From Chlamydiales bacterium (lineage in GTDB: Bacteria; Chlamydiota; Chlamydiia; Chlamydiales; JAAKFR01): a DNA stretch of 58,434 bases. Shown here one piece after another: positions 1 through 9,584 of this stretch (its first letter is position 1; each line of letters begins with the position of its first letter). The notes beneath the pieces were generated by a model that was not told the origin of the DNA, did no database searches, and saw only the letters and a program-made list of their open reading frames with translations. Where the stretch lies: positions 64,174 through 122,607 of the forward strand of contig JAJACP010000002.1 of NCBI GenBank assembly GCA_022601445.1, written 5' to 3'. Position numbers and translations under genes: made by a program.

Positions 1-1
1 T

Positions 2-1891
2 GGTCCTACTGGACCAACAGGCCCGACTGGACCCACGGGACCAACTGGGCCAACAGGTCCTACGGGGCCAACAGGTCCTACAGGACCAACAGGTCCGACT
101 GGACCAACGGGACCCACAGGTCCTACCGGGCCAACAGGTCCTACTGGACCCACAGGGCCTACGGGACCAACAGGTCCTACCGGGCCAACAGGTCCTACTG
201 GACCCACAGGGCCTACGGGACCAACAGGTCCGACTGGACCAACAGGCCCGACTGGACCCACGGGACCAACTGGGCCAACAGGTCCTACCGGGCCAACGGG
301 ACCCACAGGACCAACGGGGCCAACAGGCCCTACCGGGCCAACGGGACCCACAGGACCAACGGGGCCAACAGGCCCTACCGGGCCAACGGGTCCAACGGGA
401 CCCACAGGACCGACTGGACCCACGGGACCGACTGGGCCAACAGGTCCGACTGGACCCACGGGACCGACTGGGCCAACAGGTCCGACTGGACCAACGGGTC
501 CTACCGGGCCAACAGGTCCTACTGGACCAACAGGTCCTACTGGGCCAACAGGCCCGACTGGACCCACGGGACCGACAGGTCCTACGGGGCCAACGGGACC
601 AACAGGCCCGACTGGGCCTACAGGGCCTACGGGACCAACTGGGCCAACGGGACCCACAGGTCCTACTGGGCCAACGGGGCCAACAGGTCCTACTGGACCA
701 ACAGGTCCTACTGGGCCAACGGGACCCACGGGACCAACAGGTCCTACCGGACCCACGGGTCCTACTGGACCAACAGGCCCGACTGGACCCACGGGACCAA
801 CTGGGCCAACAGGTCCTACCGGGCCAACGGGACCCACGGGTCCTACTGGACCAACAGGCCCGACTGGACCCACGGGACCAACTGGGCCAACAGGTCCTAC
901 AGGACCAACAGGTCCGACTGGACCAACGGGACCCACAGGGCCTACCGGGCCAACAGGTCCTACTGGACCCACAGGGCCTACGGGACCAACAGGTCCGACT
1001 GGACCAACGGGTCCTACTGGACCAACAGGCCCGACTGGACCCACGGGACCAACAGGCCCGACTGGACCCACGGGACCAACTGGGCCAACAGGTCCTACCG
1101 GGCCAACGGGGCCAACAGGCCCTACCGGGCCAACGGGACCCACAGGTCCTACCGGGCCAACAGGTCCTACTGGACCCACAGGGCCTACGGGACCAACTGG
1201 GCCAACAGGTCCTACAGGACCAACGGGGCCAACAGGCCCGACTGGACCAACAGGCCCGACTGGACCCACAGGTCCGACTGGGCCAACGGGACCCACAGGT
1301 CCTACCGGGCCAACAGGTCCTACTGGACCAACAGGTCCTACTGGACCAACGGGTCCGACTGGACCAACAGGCCCGACTGGACCCACGGGACCAACGGGGC
1401 CAACAGGTCCTACCGGGCCAACAGGTCCTACTGGACCAACTGGACCAACAGGTCCGACTGGACCAACAGGCCCGACTGGGCCAACGGGACCCACAGGTCC
1501 TACAGGTCCAACGGGACCCACGGGACCCACGGGACCAACAGGTCCTACAGGACCAACAGGACCGACTGGGCCTACAGGTCCTACGGGACCAACAGGTCCT
1601 ACCGGGCCAACAGGACCCACAGGTCCTACGGGACCAACAGGTCCTACCGGGCCAACAGGACCCACAGGTCCTACCGGGCCAACAGGCCCAACTGGACCAA
1701 CGGGTCCTACGGGACCAACAGGCCCGACTGGACCAACAGGTCCGACTGGACCAACAGGCCCGACTGGACCAACGGGACCTACCGGACCAACGGGGCCTAC
1801 AGGTCCTACAGGACCAACGGGGCCTACGGGACCCACAGGCCCGACTGGGCCAACAGGACCCACGGGACCAACTGGGCCGACAGGTCCTACG
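2..1891 (+). repeat. 9-bp tandem repeat encoding Gly-Pro-Thr
   Basis: About 210 copies of a degenerate 9-bp unit (GGN CCN ACN). Third codon positions vary among several synonyms, so DNA copies differ but every unit encodes Gly-Pro-Thr. Longer blocks of several units recur almost identically, for example several runs that start with the unit GGCCCGACT, which points to expansion by recombination or slippage. The window begins inside this array. Confidence 0.95.
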
Positions 1892-2341
1892 GGGCCTGCA
1901 TTTACAACGGCCTTTGGCGAGATTTACACGATAGGAACTGTCACCCAGGTAGTAGGAGGCGGAACGTCTTTGCTGACAACCTTTAACAATAATGGGCCCG
2001 TGGCAGCTGTGGGAACGACCCCTAGCAATGCTCTGGACCGTATCACGGTCAATGCCAACAATGGAGGAACGTATCTAGTATCACTTAGTATTTCGATTGA
2101 AGGTCCCAACAACCGTGACTGGTTCTTCCAAGTCTTTGTGAATAATGTGACGGCACAACCCAACCTCGATTTGCAAATGTCGACTGAGGGAACAGGAACG
2201 GATAGACAAGCAGGCGCTGTCTCCGGAATCATTGACTTGGCAGACGGTGACTTTATCTCAGTGTTTGTTTCAAGAAGTGGAGGAGGAACCCCCACATTGC
2301 AAGTTGAATCAGCGAATCTGCACCTAGTTAGGATCAACTGA
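2..2341 (+). CDS. Collagen-like (Gly-Pro-Thr)n surface protein, 5' partial
   Basis: The reading frame is open from base 2 to the TGA at 2339-2341. About 630 codons (2-1891) encode an essentially unbroken series of about 210 Gly-Pro-Thr triplets; a Gly-Pro-Ala triplet then leads into a C-terminal domain of about 145 residues rich in predicted beta strands. That domain has the look of the C1q/TNF-like jelly-roll heads that cap bacterial collagen stalks such as Bacillus BclA (family knowledge, weak similarity by eye). The N-terminus, including any signal peptide, lies outside the window. Thr in the third position is a known O-glycosylation site in BclA-type stalks; glycosylation here is inference. 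Synonymous codons vary freely while the peptide does not change, so selection acts on the protein. The gene converges with the propeller-like gene at 2324-3511, overlapping it by 18 bp. Confidence 0.85.
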   Translation, partial: GPTGPTGPTGPTGPTGPTGPTGPTGPTGPTGPTGPTGPTGPTGPTGPTGPTGPTGPTGPTGPTGPTGPTGPTGPTGPTGPTGPTGPTGPTGPTGPTGPTGPTGPTGPTGPTGPTGPTGPTGPTGPTGPTGPTGPTGPTGPTGPTGPTGPTGPTGPTGPTGPTGPTGPTGPTGPTGPTGPTGPTGPTGPTGPTGPTGPTGPTGPTGPTGPTGPTGPTGPTGPTGPTGPTGPTGPTGPTGPTGPTGPTGPTGPTGPTGPTGPTGPTGPTGPTGPTGPTGPTGPTGPTGPTGPTGPTGPTGPTGPTGPTGPTGPTGPTGPTGPTGPTGPTGPTGPTGPTGPTGPTGPTGPTGPTGPTGPTGPTGPTGPTGPTGPTGPTGPTGPTGPTGPTGPTGPTGPTGPTGPTGPTGPTGPTGPTGPTGPTGPTGPTGPTGPTGPTGPTGPTGPTGPTGPTGPTGPTGPTGPTGPTGPTGPTGPTGPTGPTGPTGPTGPTGPTGPTGPTGPTGPTGPTGPTGPTGPTGPTGPTGPTGPTGPTGPTGPTGPTGPTGPTGPTGPTGPTGPTGPTGPTGPTGPTGPTGPTGPTGPTGPTGPTGPTGPTGPTGPTGPTGPTGPTGPTGPTGPTGPTGPTGPTGPTGPAFTTAFGEIYTIGTVTQVVGGGTSLLTTFNNNGPVAAVGTTPSNALDRITVNANNGGTYLVSLSISIEGPNNRDWFFQVFVNNVTAQPNLDLQMSTEGTGTDRQAGAVSGIIDLADGDFISVFVSRSGGGTPTLQVESANLHLVRIN

Positions 2342-3511
2342 TACAGAAACCTGGACAAGAGCTTCAGCATCCAAGTCTCTTGTCCAGGCTACATAGGCGC
2401 GATCTAGAAAAAGCATTTTGGGATCGTAAGCAGGCTCTAAAGGGTCAGAAAGGGATTGTGGTGAATCCCATCTACCTCGATGAAACAGAGTGGTGTGTAC
2501 CCTATTCAGTGACTGAAATAAAACGAGCGCTTCGCCAGTTAAATTGAACGCAACGGCTGGGCGCTGGCCAAAAGAAGAAATTGTGTGCGGAGCACTCCAT
2601 TCTCCATTAGTGAGATGAGCACTCTGGATCGCGTGAATAGAATCAAAGCACTCCCAAACAGCCAGAGTGTTTCCCCTTTCATCGATTGCAAGGCAAGGGT
2701 GGTCTGCGTCTGAACAAAAAGAAAGGACGCAAGGAGACTCCCACCTTCCAGATCTGTAGCAGGTACCCTGAACTTCGTTGTACTCTCCATTGAAGTGCTG
2801 CCATACAATACCCGCATCTCCCTGTTGATTAAGCGCAATAGCGGGTCTGCTATGGAGACCACAAGCAGATAAAGTCTGGATACCACTCCACAAACCGTGC
2901 TGATAGTGGGACACTTGGATCCGTTTATTTCTGCTCATATCATGCACCACCCAGGCAACAAGCACCTCTCCTGTTTCGTTAGCAACGATTTGGGGATCGC
3001 TGGCATCGCGATCGACTGAAGATAGAGTCAAGCCAGTTCCCCAGGTCCCTTTGCTGTACTGAGCGACTTTGATCACTTGGTGTTCTGCTTCTTCCTCTTG
3101 CCATACAATCCATATCTCTCCAGCCCGTCCTGAGGTCATGCGCACAAGACGGGTATCACTGAACGGAGAGGAGAGAATGAAGGGCTCACTACCATCTGTA
3201 ACTTTGACTACTAAATGCCCTTCTTGTTTGTCGATCCAAGCCACAACTGTCTCCCCTTCACTTCGAGTCACTTCAAGAGGTTCGATCAGACGCTCTCTTT
3301 CAATGAAAAATGTAGTGAACGGAGAAAAATCTTCTGCTTGGTAAAGACCTTGCGCATTTTGACCAAATACAATGAGACCTAAAGCAGGATCAAGTTCTAA
3401 ACCAAGTGTCGAGGCATTCCCCTCCAGGTTGATGGGAGGCCCCCAGGTCATTGCTCCTCCCATAATAGGAAGAGTCAGGAGTGTAAGTAAGGTAGAAGTG
3501 TTTTTCATCAT
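2324..3511 (-). CDS. Secreted W-x-x-P repeat protein, propeller-like, 395 aa
   Basis: Begins with two Met codons and a hydrophobic stretch to about residue 20 that reads as a signal peptide. The remainder consists of about seven repeats of 45-55 residues, each with a pattern like W-(S/E/D)-x-P-x-x-(L/I)-S, then P-x-(I/L)-A, then (Q/E/D)-x-x-G-(N/D)-x-x-x-V-W. Seven such units suit a seven-bladed beta-propeller (inference). No enzymatic motif is seen. Paralogues with the same repeat occur at 43280-43894 (about four repeats) and 56515-57042 (about three), the latter directly coupled to the other collagen-like gene. A role as surface or host-contact protein is likely but unproven. The 3' end overlaps the collagen-like gene by 18 bp. 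Confidence 0.8.
   Translation of the reverse strand: MMKNTSTLLTLLTLPIMGGAMTWGPPINLEGNASTLGLELDPALGLIVFGQNAQGLYQAEDFSPFTTFFIERERLIEPLEVTRSEGETVVAWIDKQEGHLVVKVTDGSEPFILSSPFSDTRLVRMTSGRAGEIWIVWQEEEAEHQVIKVAQYSKGTWGTGLTLSSVDRDASDPQIVANETGEVLVAWVVHDMSRNKRIQVSHYQHGLWSGIQTLSACGLHSRPAIALNQQGDAGIVWQHFNGEYNEVQGTCYRSGRWESPCVLSFCSDADHPCLAIDERGNTLAVWECFDSIHAIQSAHLTNGEWSAPHTISSFGQRPAVAFNLTGEALVLFQSLNRVHTTLFHRGRWDSPQSLSDPLEPAYDPKMLFLDRAYVAWTRDLDAEALVQVSVSVDPN
2350..2388 (+). terminator. Hairpin just after the collagen stop codon
   Basis: CCTGGACAAGAG at 2350-2361 pairs perfectly with CTCTTGTCCAGG at 2377-2388 around a 15-nt loop. It begins 9 nt after the collagen stop codon. No T-run follows, so it would be a 3' stabiliser or factor-dependent terminator rather than a classical intrinsic one. 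The same bases encode the C-terminus of the convergent protein on the other strand, so the structure is kept inside an antisense coding region. Confidence 0.5.
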
Positions 3512-3556
3512 GATCCAGTTGAATGCTGTTTAGACCATAGAGAATATTTTAACGGT

Positions 3557-4969
3557 CTATAGATGACCAGCAAAAACCATTCTTAGCACCCAAAAGAAAA
3601 AGACAGACAAAACGGCACCAGCTGGAACAGTGACGACCCAAGAGATGACGATATCTCGGATGGTATTGAGATTAATCGCGCCTATTCCACGTGCAAATCC
3701 GACTCCTAAAACAGCTCCTACCAAAACATGTGTTGTGGAAATAGGCAGGCCAAGTTTAGAAGCCAAAACAATGGTTAGAGCAGCTCCAAAGCCGGCAGCA
3801 AAACCACGCGAGGGGGTGAGTTCTGTGATTTTTCTACCCACCGTTTCAATGACACGCCATCCCCATGTAGCTAAACCGACTATGATCCCCACTCCTCCGA
3901 GTAATAAAAGCCAAATGGGAACACTCTGCCCTAAAATAGCGTTGCCTTGCAGCACATTGAAAATAGCCGAAAGCGGTCCAATCGCATTGGCGACATCATT
4001 AGATCCATGCGCAAAGGCCATAAAGCAGGCGATGATGATCTGCAGGTAGATGAAAATGCGTTCAACTACAACGTAGTCATCAGATTTCACCTCCGGGGTC
4101 TCTATTTTTTCTGAAAGGGCGTGTACCTCATCTAAAAGGGCATGCACTTTGTCTTGCATCACTCCCAAAGAGGCCACTTCTACACGCCTTAAGTGCTTTT
4201 GGGCCTTTTTTAAGCCAATTTCCACATCTAGATTGTGCTGTCGAATGGGAACTTTAGGCTCTCGAATGCGCTTTACAAGCAGGTAAGAGACAACCCCGCA
4301 TACCAAGCCCAATCCACACGCGATCAGGAAGACGTTGAAGATATTGAGGTGCATGTCGAGGTTGGAAAGGCCGCCGAAAAGAATGATCATTGACAGAACA
4401 AAAAAGATCACAAAAACTAAATAAGGGGTGAGCCTTTTAGCGGCTAAAATCGGATTGTGATGGTAAAGAATTTTGCGGCGTATGATGGAGAAAATTAAAT
4501 AGGCAAGAGCGCCACCCAAAAGGGGAGAAGTGACCCAACTGGCGGCAATCGAGCCGATTTGTCCCCAATAGATCGCGTCAAAGCCGCCCAAAACAAGCCC
4601 AAAGCCTAAAACCGCGCCGACAATGGAGTGAGTTGTGGAGACGGGCCACCCAAAAAAGGAGGCGGTTTGCAGCCACATCCCTGTTGCCAAAAGAGAGGCA
4701 AGCATTCCATACACATAATCGGCTTTGTCATGAGAAAAAATCCCCGGATTGACAATCCCAGATTCAATGGTTTCAGAAACGCCTCCCCCTAAGAGAAAGG
4801 CGCCGGCAAACTCAAAAATGGCAGCAATGAGAACCGCTTGCTTCAGGGTGAGCGCTCCAGAACCCACTGAAGTACCGACGGCATTGGCTACATCATTAGC
4901 ACCAATATTCCACGCCACATAAAAACCACAAAGAACAGCTAAAAGAATGAGAATCAGGGTAACGGACAT
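3557..4969 (-). CDS. pit: PiT-family inorganic phosphate permease
   Basis: 470 residues with about ten membrane segments. The two PiT signatures are visible: GANDVANAVGTSVGSGALT near the N-terminus and GSNDVANAIGPLSA after a charged cytoplasmic loop (about residues 235-300), the duplicated arrangement typical of PiT carriers. It takes up phosphate with a cation at the inner membrane. It follows the DUF47 gene at a 4-nt spacing, the usual pairing in many bacteria and the CT691-CT692 order in C. trachomatis. ATG start at 4969. Confidence 0.93.
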   Translation of the reverse strand: MSVTLILILLAVLCGFYVAWNIGANDVANAVGTSVGSGALTLKQAVLIAAIFEFAGAFLLGGGVSETIESGIVNPGIFSHDKADYVYGMLASLLATGMWLQTASFFGWPVSTTHSIVGAVLGFGLVLGGFDAIYWGQIGSIAASWVTSPLLGGALAYLIFSIIRRKILYHHNPILAAKRLTPYLVFVIFFVLSMIILFGGLSNLDMHLNIFNVFLIACGLGLVCGVVSYLLVKRIREPKVPIRQHNLDVEIGLKKAQKHLRRVEVASLGVMQDKVHALLDEVHALSEKIETPEVKSDDYVVVERIFIYLQIIIACFMAFAHGSNDVANAIGPLSAIFNVLQGNAILGQSVPIWLLLLGGVGIIVGLATWGWRVIETVGRKITELTPSRGFAAGFGAALTIVLASKLGLPISTTHVLVGAVLGVGFARGIGAINLNTIRDIVISWVVTVPAGAVLSVFFFWVLRMVFAGHL

Positions 4970-4973
4970 TGAG

Positions 4974-5648
4974 TTATTTAACCTCGAGTATCATTCTTAC
5001 TCGATTAGCCAGCTTTTCAGACTCATCTGAAAGAGAAGCAAGCTCTTGAATCACTTTCATCCACAAGAAAAAGGTGGGATTGGACATAGAGTCAGACTCT
5101 TGAAACATCTTTTTAAGTAGATCGCGCTGCACCACATCGCACTCGTGCTCCAGAAAGGCGACTTGCTCGACCATAGCGCGCACCTTTTCTGCCTCTTTTC
5201 CCCCAAATGAACTTTCCAACAGCTGCCCCATCTCTTTAATAATAAGATAGACACCATCGAAAGTCTCAAGATTTTTGGCTAAAAAGGCGTGAAACTCTTT
5301 CTCAAAGGCGGGAAGGATTTCTAGATCTTTGAAAGTTAACAAGAGGGCCGTATCTTCCATTCGGTCGGCGATATTGTCTTGTAAAGCAAGAATTTCGAGT
5401 AGACTGCCACGCGCAATGGGAAGAAAGAGACCGGTTGGAAGGTTATTACGGATCTCATTTTTGGTCAGATCAGCTTCATGCTCAAGCTTGGAAATGGTCT
5501 TAGCCAACTCACCCACAAGAGCATAATCTTTTTTCGCAAGAGCCTCAAAAAGAACGAGCATCTGTCTGACGCAGGCAGCCACTTTCTCCATATGGATTTG
5601 AAGTGGATCAAAAGGAGAGCGACCAAAAAGACGTGCTAAAGTCTGCAT
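4974..5648 (-). CDS. PhoU-like DUF47 protein, partner of PiT
   Basis: 224 residues, all-helical in appearance, with repeated charged heptads of the PhoU/DUF47 fold. The segment LEHEADLTKNEIRNNL and the matching LEHECDVVQRDLLKKM are the paired E-x-x-x-D metal-binding motifs expected in two three-helix bundles. DUF47 proteins modulate the adjacent PiT transporter. Gene order and a 4-nt gap to the permease indicate one operon. It is divergent from the peptide-transporter ATPase gene at 5703, with only 54 bp between the start codons. Confidence 0.9.
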   Translation of the reverse strand: MQTLARLFGRSPFDPLQIHMEKVAACVRQMLVLFEALAKKDYALVGELAKTISKLEHEADLTKNEIRNNLPTGLFLPIARGSLLEILALQDNIADRMEDTALLLTFKDLEILPAFEKEFHAFLAKNLETFDGVYLIIKEMGQLLESSFGGKEAEKVRAMVEQVAFLEHECDVVQRDLLKKMFQESDSMSNPTFFLWMKVIQELASLSDESEKLANRVRMILEVK

Positions 5649-5702
5649 GAGTTACCTTTTTGCCGTGATAATAATAGATCCGCTCGATAATGTATAGTTT
5701 CT

Positions 5703-6707
5703 ATGCTACACGTACGCAATTTGACAACCAAACTGAGGCTCAAAGGTAAATGCCACACGGTTGTAGATAATCTTTCTTTTGAGCTGAAAGCGGGGCAAAC
5801 ACTTGCCCTTGTAGGTGAGTCAGGGTGCGGAAAATCGTTGACGGCCCACTCTTTGCTTCGCATCCTGCCCGAACCTCCCGCTCTTCCCTCTCAAGGAGAA
5901 GTTCTCTACCGCGATGTCAACCTCCTCTCTCTATCAGAAGCCAAAATGCGCCAAATCCGTGGCCAAAAAATTGCGATGATCTTTCAAGATCCCATGACAG
6001 CGCTCAATCCTGTTTACACAATTGGTGATCAACTGTTTGAAGTCGCAATCACTCACCTCATGCAGGGACAAGCAGAAGCCGAAGCAACTGTTTTACAAGC
6101 TTTTGAGGACGTTCATCTTAACAATCCAAAAGATCTGATGAGCGCCTACCCTCACCAGCTTTCGGGAGGGATGCTCCAAAGAGTGATGATTGCCATGGCG
6201 CTGCTCTGCTCACCAGATGTTCTGATTGCCGATGAGCCGACCACGGCTTTGGATGTCACGATTCAGGCGCAGATTCTCCATTTACTCAAAGAACTCCAAG
6301 CTAAGAAAGGAATGGGCACGCTGATGATTACCCATGACATGGGGGTGGTTGCTGAAATTGCTGACGAAGTGATCGTGATGTATGGGGGTGCTCAAGTGGA
6401 GGAGGGAGATGTAGAGGCTCTTTTTGACAACCCTTCTCATCCTTATACCCAAGGCCTTTTTGCAGCAAGGCCAGCGGGAGTCCACCACGGAAAGCTTCCC
6501 ACAATCGAAGGCGCAGTTCCCAGGGTGGGAGAACTTCCTAAAGGGTGTTCTTTTCACCCTCGCTGCCAGTATGCAATGGATGTATGCCGGATGCACAAAC
6601 CCTCCTCTTTTCCCTTGCCAGAGAAGGAACATAAGGCTCGCTGCTGGCTCTATGACAAAGACTTAAAATGGAAGCTCGCAGATGAAGAAACTTTTGAAAG
6701 TGACTAA
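5703..6707 (+). CDS. dppD: Oligopeptide/dipeptide ABC transporter ATPase, DppD type
   Basis: 334 residues. Walker A GESGCGKS is near residues 39-46, the signature is LSGGMLQRV, and Walker [12 protein letters not shown] follows. The C-terminal oligopeptide-transporter extension carries a conserved cysteine set near [15 protein letters not shown], typical of OppD/DppD, where it can hold an Fe-S cluster. It powers import of peptides through an inner-membrane permease, but no permease or binding-protein gene lies here; the chlamydial CT689/CT690 pair is likewise isolated from its permease. The end overlaps dppF by 26 bp, implying coupled translation. Confidence 0.92.
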   Translation: MLHVRNLTTKLRLKGKCHTVVDNLSFELKAGQTLALVGESGCGKSLTAHSLLRILPEPPALPSQGEVLYRDVNLLSLSEAKMRQIRGQKIAMIFQDPMTALNPVYTIGDQLFEVAITHLMQGQAEAEATVLQAFEDVHLNNPKDLMSAYPHQLSGGMLQRVMIAMALLCSPDVLIADEPTTALDVTIQAQILHLLKELQAKKGMGTLMITHDMGVVAEIADEVIVMYGGAQVEEGDVEALFDNPSHPYTQGLFAARPAGVHHGKLPTIEGAVPRVGELPKGCSFHPRCQYAMDVCRMHKPSSFPLPEKEHKARCWLYDKDLKWKLADEETFESD

Positions 6708-7632
6708 TCTGAAGAAATTTTTCCCCATCAAACGGGGAATTTTTCGACGGCATGTGGGTGATGTAAAAGCTGTCGATGGTGTCTCTTTCTCCATTCACGA
6801 AGGCGAAATCGTCGGGCTGGTTGGAGAATCAGGCTCAGGAAAAAGTACCGTAGGTAGGGCGGCGATTCGACTCATCGAACCGACAGAGGGAGAGATTGAG
6901 TTTTTAAATGAAAACTTCCACGCCGCCTCTAGCCGCCAGTTGCGACTCTTACGCCGTAAAGTTCAAATGGTGTTTCAAGACCCTCTTGCTTCACTCAATC
7001 CGCGTAAAACTGTTTTGGAAAATTTAGGCGAGCCTCTACTTTATCACAAACAGGTCCACTCATTTGAAGAGCAGATCTCCGCTGTTGAAAAAATTCTCAC
7101 GAAAGTAGGCATCCCGCCTTCTGCGCTTGATCACTATCCTCACCAGTTTTCTGGAGGACAGCAGCAACGCCTCTCTATCGGGCGGGCACTCGGGCTCCAG
7201 CCCCAGTTGATTGTTTGTGATGAGGCCGTGTCGGCTCTTGACCTTTCGGTTCAGGCACAGATTTTGAATCTACTTATCGACTTGAAGCAGGCCTTTAAGT
7301 TGAGTTATCTCTTTATTTCTCATGATCTTTCAGTTGTTCGACACCTTTGTGATCGGATCCTGGTCATGTATCGGGGAAAGATTGTGGAAGAGGGACCAAC
7401 CGAAGCGCTCTTTGAAAATCCCAAGCACCCGTATACACAGCTGCTTCTCGCCTCTGTTCCAAGAAAACACCCCCAAGATAGACAAGCTCCATTGCCGCAG
7501 AAAGTGGAAAGAGCCACACAATTTTCGGGGTGTCCCTTTTTTAGTCGTTGTCCTGTTGCAAAATCAGGCTGTGAACTGAATCTTCCCCCCCAAAAGGGCA
7601 GCAATGGCCACACCTACCACTGCATCCATTAA
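6682..7632 (+). CDS. dppF: Oligopeptide/dipeptide ABC transporter ATPase, DppF type
   Basis: 316 residues with Walker A GESGSGKST, signature FSGGQQQRLSIGRAL and Walker B LIVCDEAVSALD, then the C-terminal region with GCPFFSRCPVAKSGCEL, the cysteine-rich tail of OppF/DppF proteins. It forms the second half of the ATPase heterodimer with the product of the overlapping upstream gene. The ATG at 6682 lies inside the end of dppD. A separate ATPase gene follows 26 bp downstream on the same strand. Confidence 0.92.
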   Translation: MKKLLKVTNLKKFFPIKRGIFRRHVGDVKAVDGVSFSIHEGEIVGLVGESGSGKSTVGRAAIRLIEPTEGEIEFLNENFHAASSRQLRLLRRKVQMVFQDPLASLNPRKTVLENLGEPLLYHKQVHSFEEQISAVEKILTKVGIPPSALDHYPHQFSGGQQQRLSIGRALGLQPQLIVCDEAVSALDLSVQAQILNLLIDLKQAFKLSYLFISHDLSVVRHLCDRILVMYRGKIVEEGPTEALFENPKHPYTQLLLASVPRKHPQDRQAPLPQKVERATQFSGCPFFSRCPVAKSGCELNLPPQKGSNGHTYHCIH

Positions 7633-7658
7633 TTAAGCATTTTATTAAAAATTGGGAT

Positions 7659-8804
7659 ATGAAACGAAGTCTACCAGCAAATCCATTTAAATTTGGAGAT
7701 CCCGTTGAAGGTGATTTTTATCTTCCACGGCCTGAGCTTTCTGCCACAGTCTGCCACTTTTTGGAAAACCGTATCCACACTGTTCTAATGGGCCCACGTC
7801 GGTTCGGAAAAACCTCCTTTTCTTTAAATTTGTTACAACAGCTCGAAGAAGCAGGATACCACACTCTTTTCGTAGATATTTTTAATATCACCTCCCACAA
7901 AGACTTTCTCCACCAACTTCTGCGCGCTTTGAAAACTAAAGAGCCCTTTTGGAAGGCAATCAAGTCATGGCTAGCAAAAGTCAAGCGGCTCGGACCGCAA
8001 ATCTCTGCCGAAATTGACCCCAGCAGTGGACATCCCAAATTCCACCCTACCCTCGCTTCTTTAGGTGAGGAAAATATCAAAATCGCCATTCAGGATATTC
8101 TGGAAAAGCTATCTCATCTTGGCGCAAAGGTGGTGGTTGCAATCGATGAATTTCAAAAAATATCCGAAATTGATGATAAAGGCTGGCTGGAAGCTACTCT
8201 CCGCTCTCATTTTCAACATCTCAAAAATGTTGCTTTTCTTTTTACAGGATCTCGAAAAAGTTTGATCTCCGAGATGTTGAACACCCCCTCGCGTCCTCTA
8301 TATCGCTCGTGCCAGGTAATTGAATTTCCCACTTTTGGAGACGAGTTTACCAACTGGGTTATAGGGCGCTTTTCTACTATTGGAATCGACTGTGACAAAA
8401 CGGCTATTGAACACCTCCGCCACCTGGTACAAGACACACCAAACTATGTGCAAATGGTTTGTTTTCATCTAGTTGCACAAGCAAGAGCACAGATAGGGTT
8501 CAAGGAGATCGAAGAAGTTTTGGAAACAGTCGTTCGCCAAAACGCATATGCTTACCAAACGCTTCTAAACTCCCTCACTTTGGCTCAACAACGAGCCTTG
8601 CGTCTAGCAGCCAATGAGAAAGAGTCTTTATTTCAGAAAGAGAGACTTCTTAAGTACGAAATCACAAGCGCTCCGGCTCTTCATTCGTCAATCCATGCCT
8701 TGAAAGCAAAAGGATTGCTTGATGAAGAGGGAACAAGGCAGGGGCGCGTTCTTTTTGACGATCCTCTCTTTGCTATCTGGCTAAGACTCTGCTTTAACGA
8801 CTAG
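7659..8804 (+). CDS. Stand-alone AAA/STAND-type ATPase, 381 aa
   Basis: Walker A GPRRFGKTS is at about residues 45-53 and Walker B VVVAIDEF with following QKI near residue 157. The N-terminal segment (FKFGDPVEGDFYLPRPEL) and the C-terminal winged-helix-like part resemble the archaeal-type ATPase_2 family of uncertain function. Such genes are common in environmental chlamydiae and often behave as accessory or mobile genes. There is no counterpart at this place in C. trachomatis. The 3' end overlaps convergent parB by 24 bp. Unlike the ATPase genes at 25373 and 40677, no palindrome array is seen upstream. Confidence 0.8.
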   Translation: MKRSLPANPFKFGDPVEGDFYLPRPELSATVCHFLENRIHTVLMGPRRFGKTSFSLNLLQQLEEAGYHTLFVDIFNITSHKDFLHQLLRALKTKEPFWKAIKSWLAKVKRLGPQISAEIDPSSGHPKFHPTLASLGEENIKIAIQDILEKLSHLGAKVVVAIDEFQKISEIDDKGWLEATLRSHFQHLKNVAFLFTGSRKSLISEMLNTPSRPLYRSCQVIEFPTFGDEFTNWVIGRFSTIGIDCDKTAIEHLRHLVQDTPNYVQMVCFHLVAQARAQIGFKEIEEVLETVVRQNAYAYQTLLNSLTLAQQRALRLAANEKESLFQKERLLKYEITSAPALHSSIHALKAKGLLDEEGTRQGRVLFDDPLFAIWLRLCFND

Positions 8805-9584
8805 CAGCTCCGAGAGGCGCTCTAAATCTTCTGCGCTATAATAGTGGAGCGTGATTTTACCTCCCCGACGGGCAGGATTAATCTCCACTTTAGTCCCAAA
8901 TCGCTCTTTTAAGTGCTCTTCCATCTCATCAATATGTGGATCGCGTCCTCCCTCTGCAGCCTTTTTCTTTTTATGCGAAAGTTTGCGACTCTCATTTTCT
9001 GCATCGCGTACGGTCAACTGCTTATCCACAATTAACTTTGTCAACATATCTTGCAATTCAGAGCCCTCTAAAGAGAGAATCGCTTTGGCATGCCCCATCG
9101 AAATCTCCCCCTGCGATAAGGTTTTCTGAATGGTTTGGGGCAAGGTGAGCAAACGGAGATAATTCGCTACTGTCGAACGCTTTTTCCCCACTTTCTCCGC
9201 AACTTCTTCTTGCGTCATACGAAACACAGTAATCAATTTCTGAAACGCTTCAGCCATCTCCATTGGATCTAAATTCACCCGCTGCACATTCTCAATTAGA
9301 GTCGACTTAGCCGCATGCTCATCATTGGAGTCACGCACCAAAACAGAGAGTTTTTTTAATCCTGCACGCTTGGCTGCACGCCAACGCCGCTCACCGGCAA
9401 TCAGCTCGTAATACAAAACCTTCCCCCCACTCACAACCTTGCGTACAACAGGAGGATGAATCAGTCCCACCGCCTGAATCGATCTGGCCAGCTCATCGAG
9501 CTCTTCTTCAGAAAAATGACGCCTGGGTTGAAACGGACTCACCCGAATAACTTCTAAATCCACACTCTCAATTGTCTCTTCCAC
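8781..9584 (-). CDS. parB: Chromosome-partitioning protein ParB
   Basis: 267 residues. The N-terminal ParB/Spo0J CTPase region shows PFQPRRHF and the GERRWRAAK motif with ENVQRVNLDPMEMA; the central HTH follows (TQEEVAEKVGKKRSTVANYLRLL), then a lysine-rich linker and a short dimerisation tail. ParB spreads from parS and directs origin segregation with ParA. No parA is in the window and I did not find a parS site. The start is GTG at 9584, which shares one base with the TAG of the upstream glycosyltransferase gene, so translation is probably coupled. Equivalent to CT688. Confidence 0.93.
   Translation of the reverse strand: MEETIESVDLEVIRVSPFQPRRHFSEEELDELARSIQAVGLIHPPVVRKVVSGGKVLYYELIAGERRWRAAKRAGLKKLSVLVRDSNDEHAAKSTLIENVQRVNLDPMEMAEAFQKLITVFRMTQEEVAEKVGKKRSTVANYLRLLTLPQTIQKTLSQGEISMGHAKAILSLEGSELQDMLTKLIVDKQLTVRDAENESRKLSHKKKKAAEGGRDPHIDEMEEHLKERFGTKVEINPARRGGKITLHYYSAEDLERLSELLVVKAES

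Noticed and set aside
1924..2370. A 148-codon minus-strand frame opposite the collagen head domain
   Set aside because: Antisense shadow of the collagen head; no family resemblance and it overlaps two better genes.
5703..7632. Complete peptide ABC transporter operon
   Set aside because: Only the two ATPase genes are present; no permease or binding protein adjoins them.
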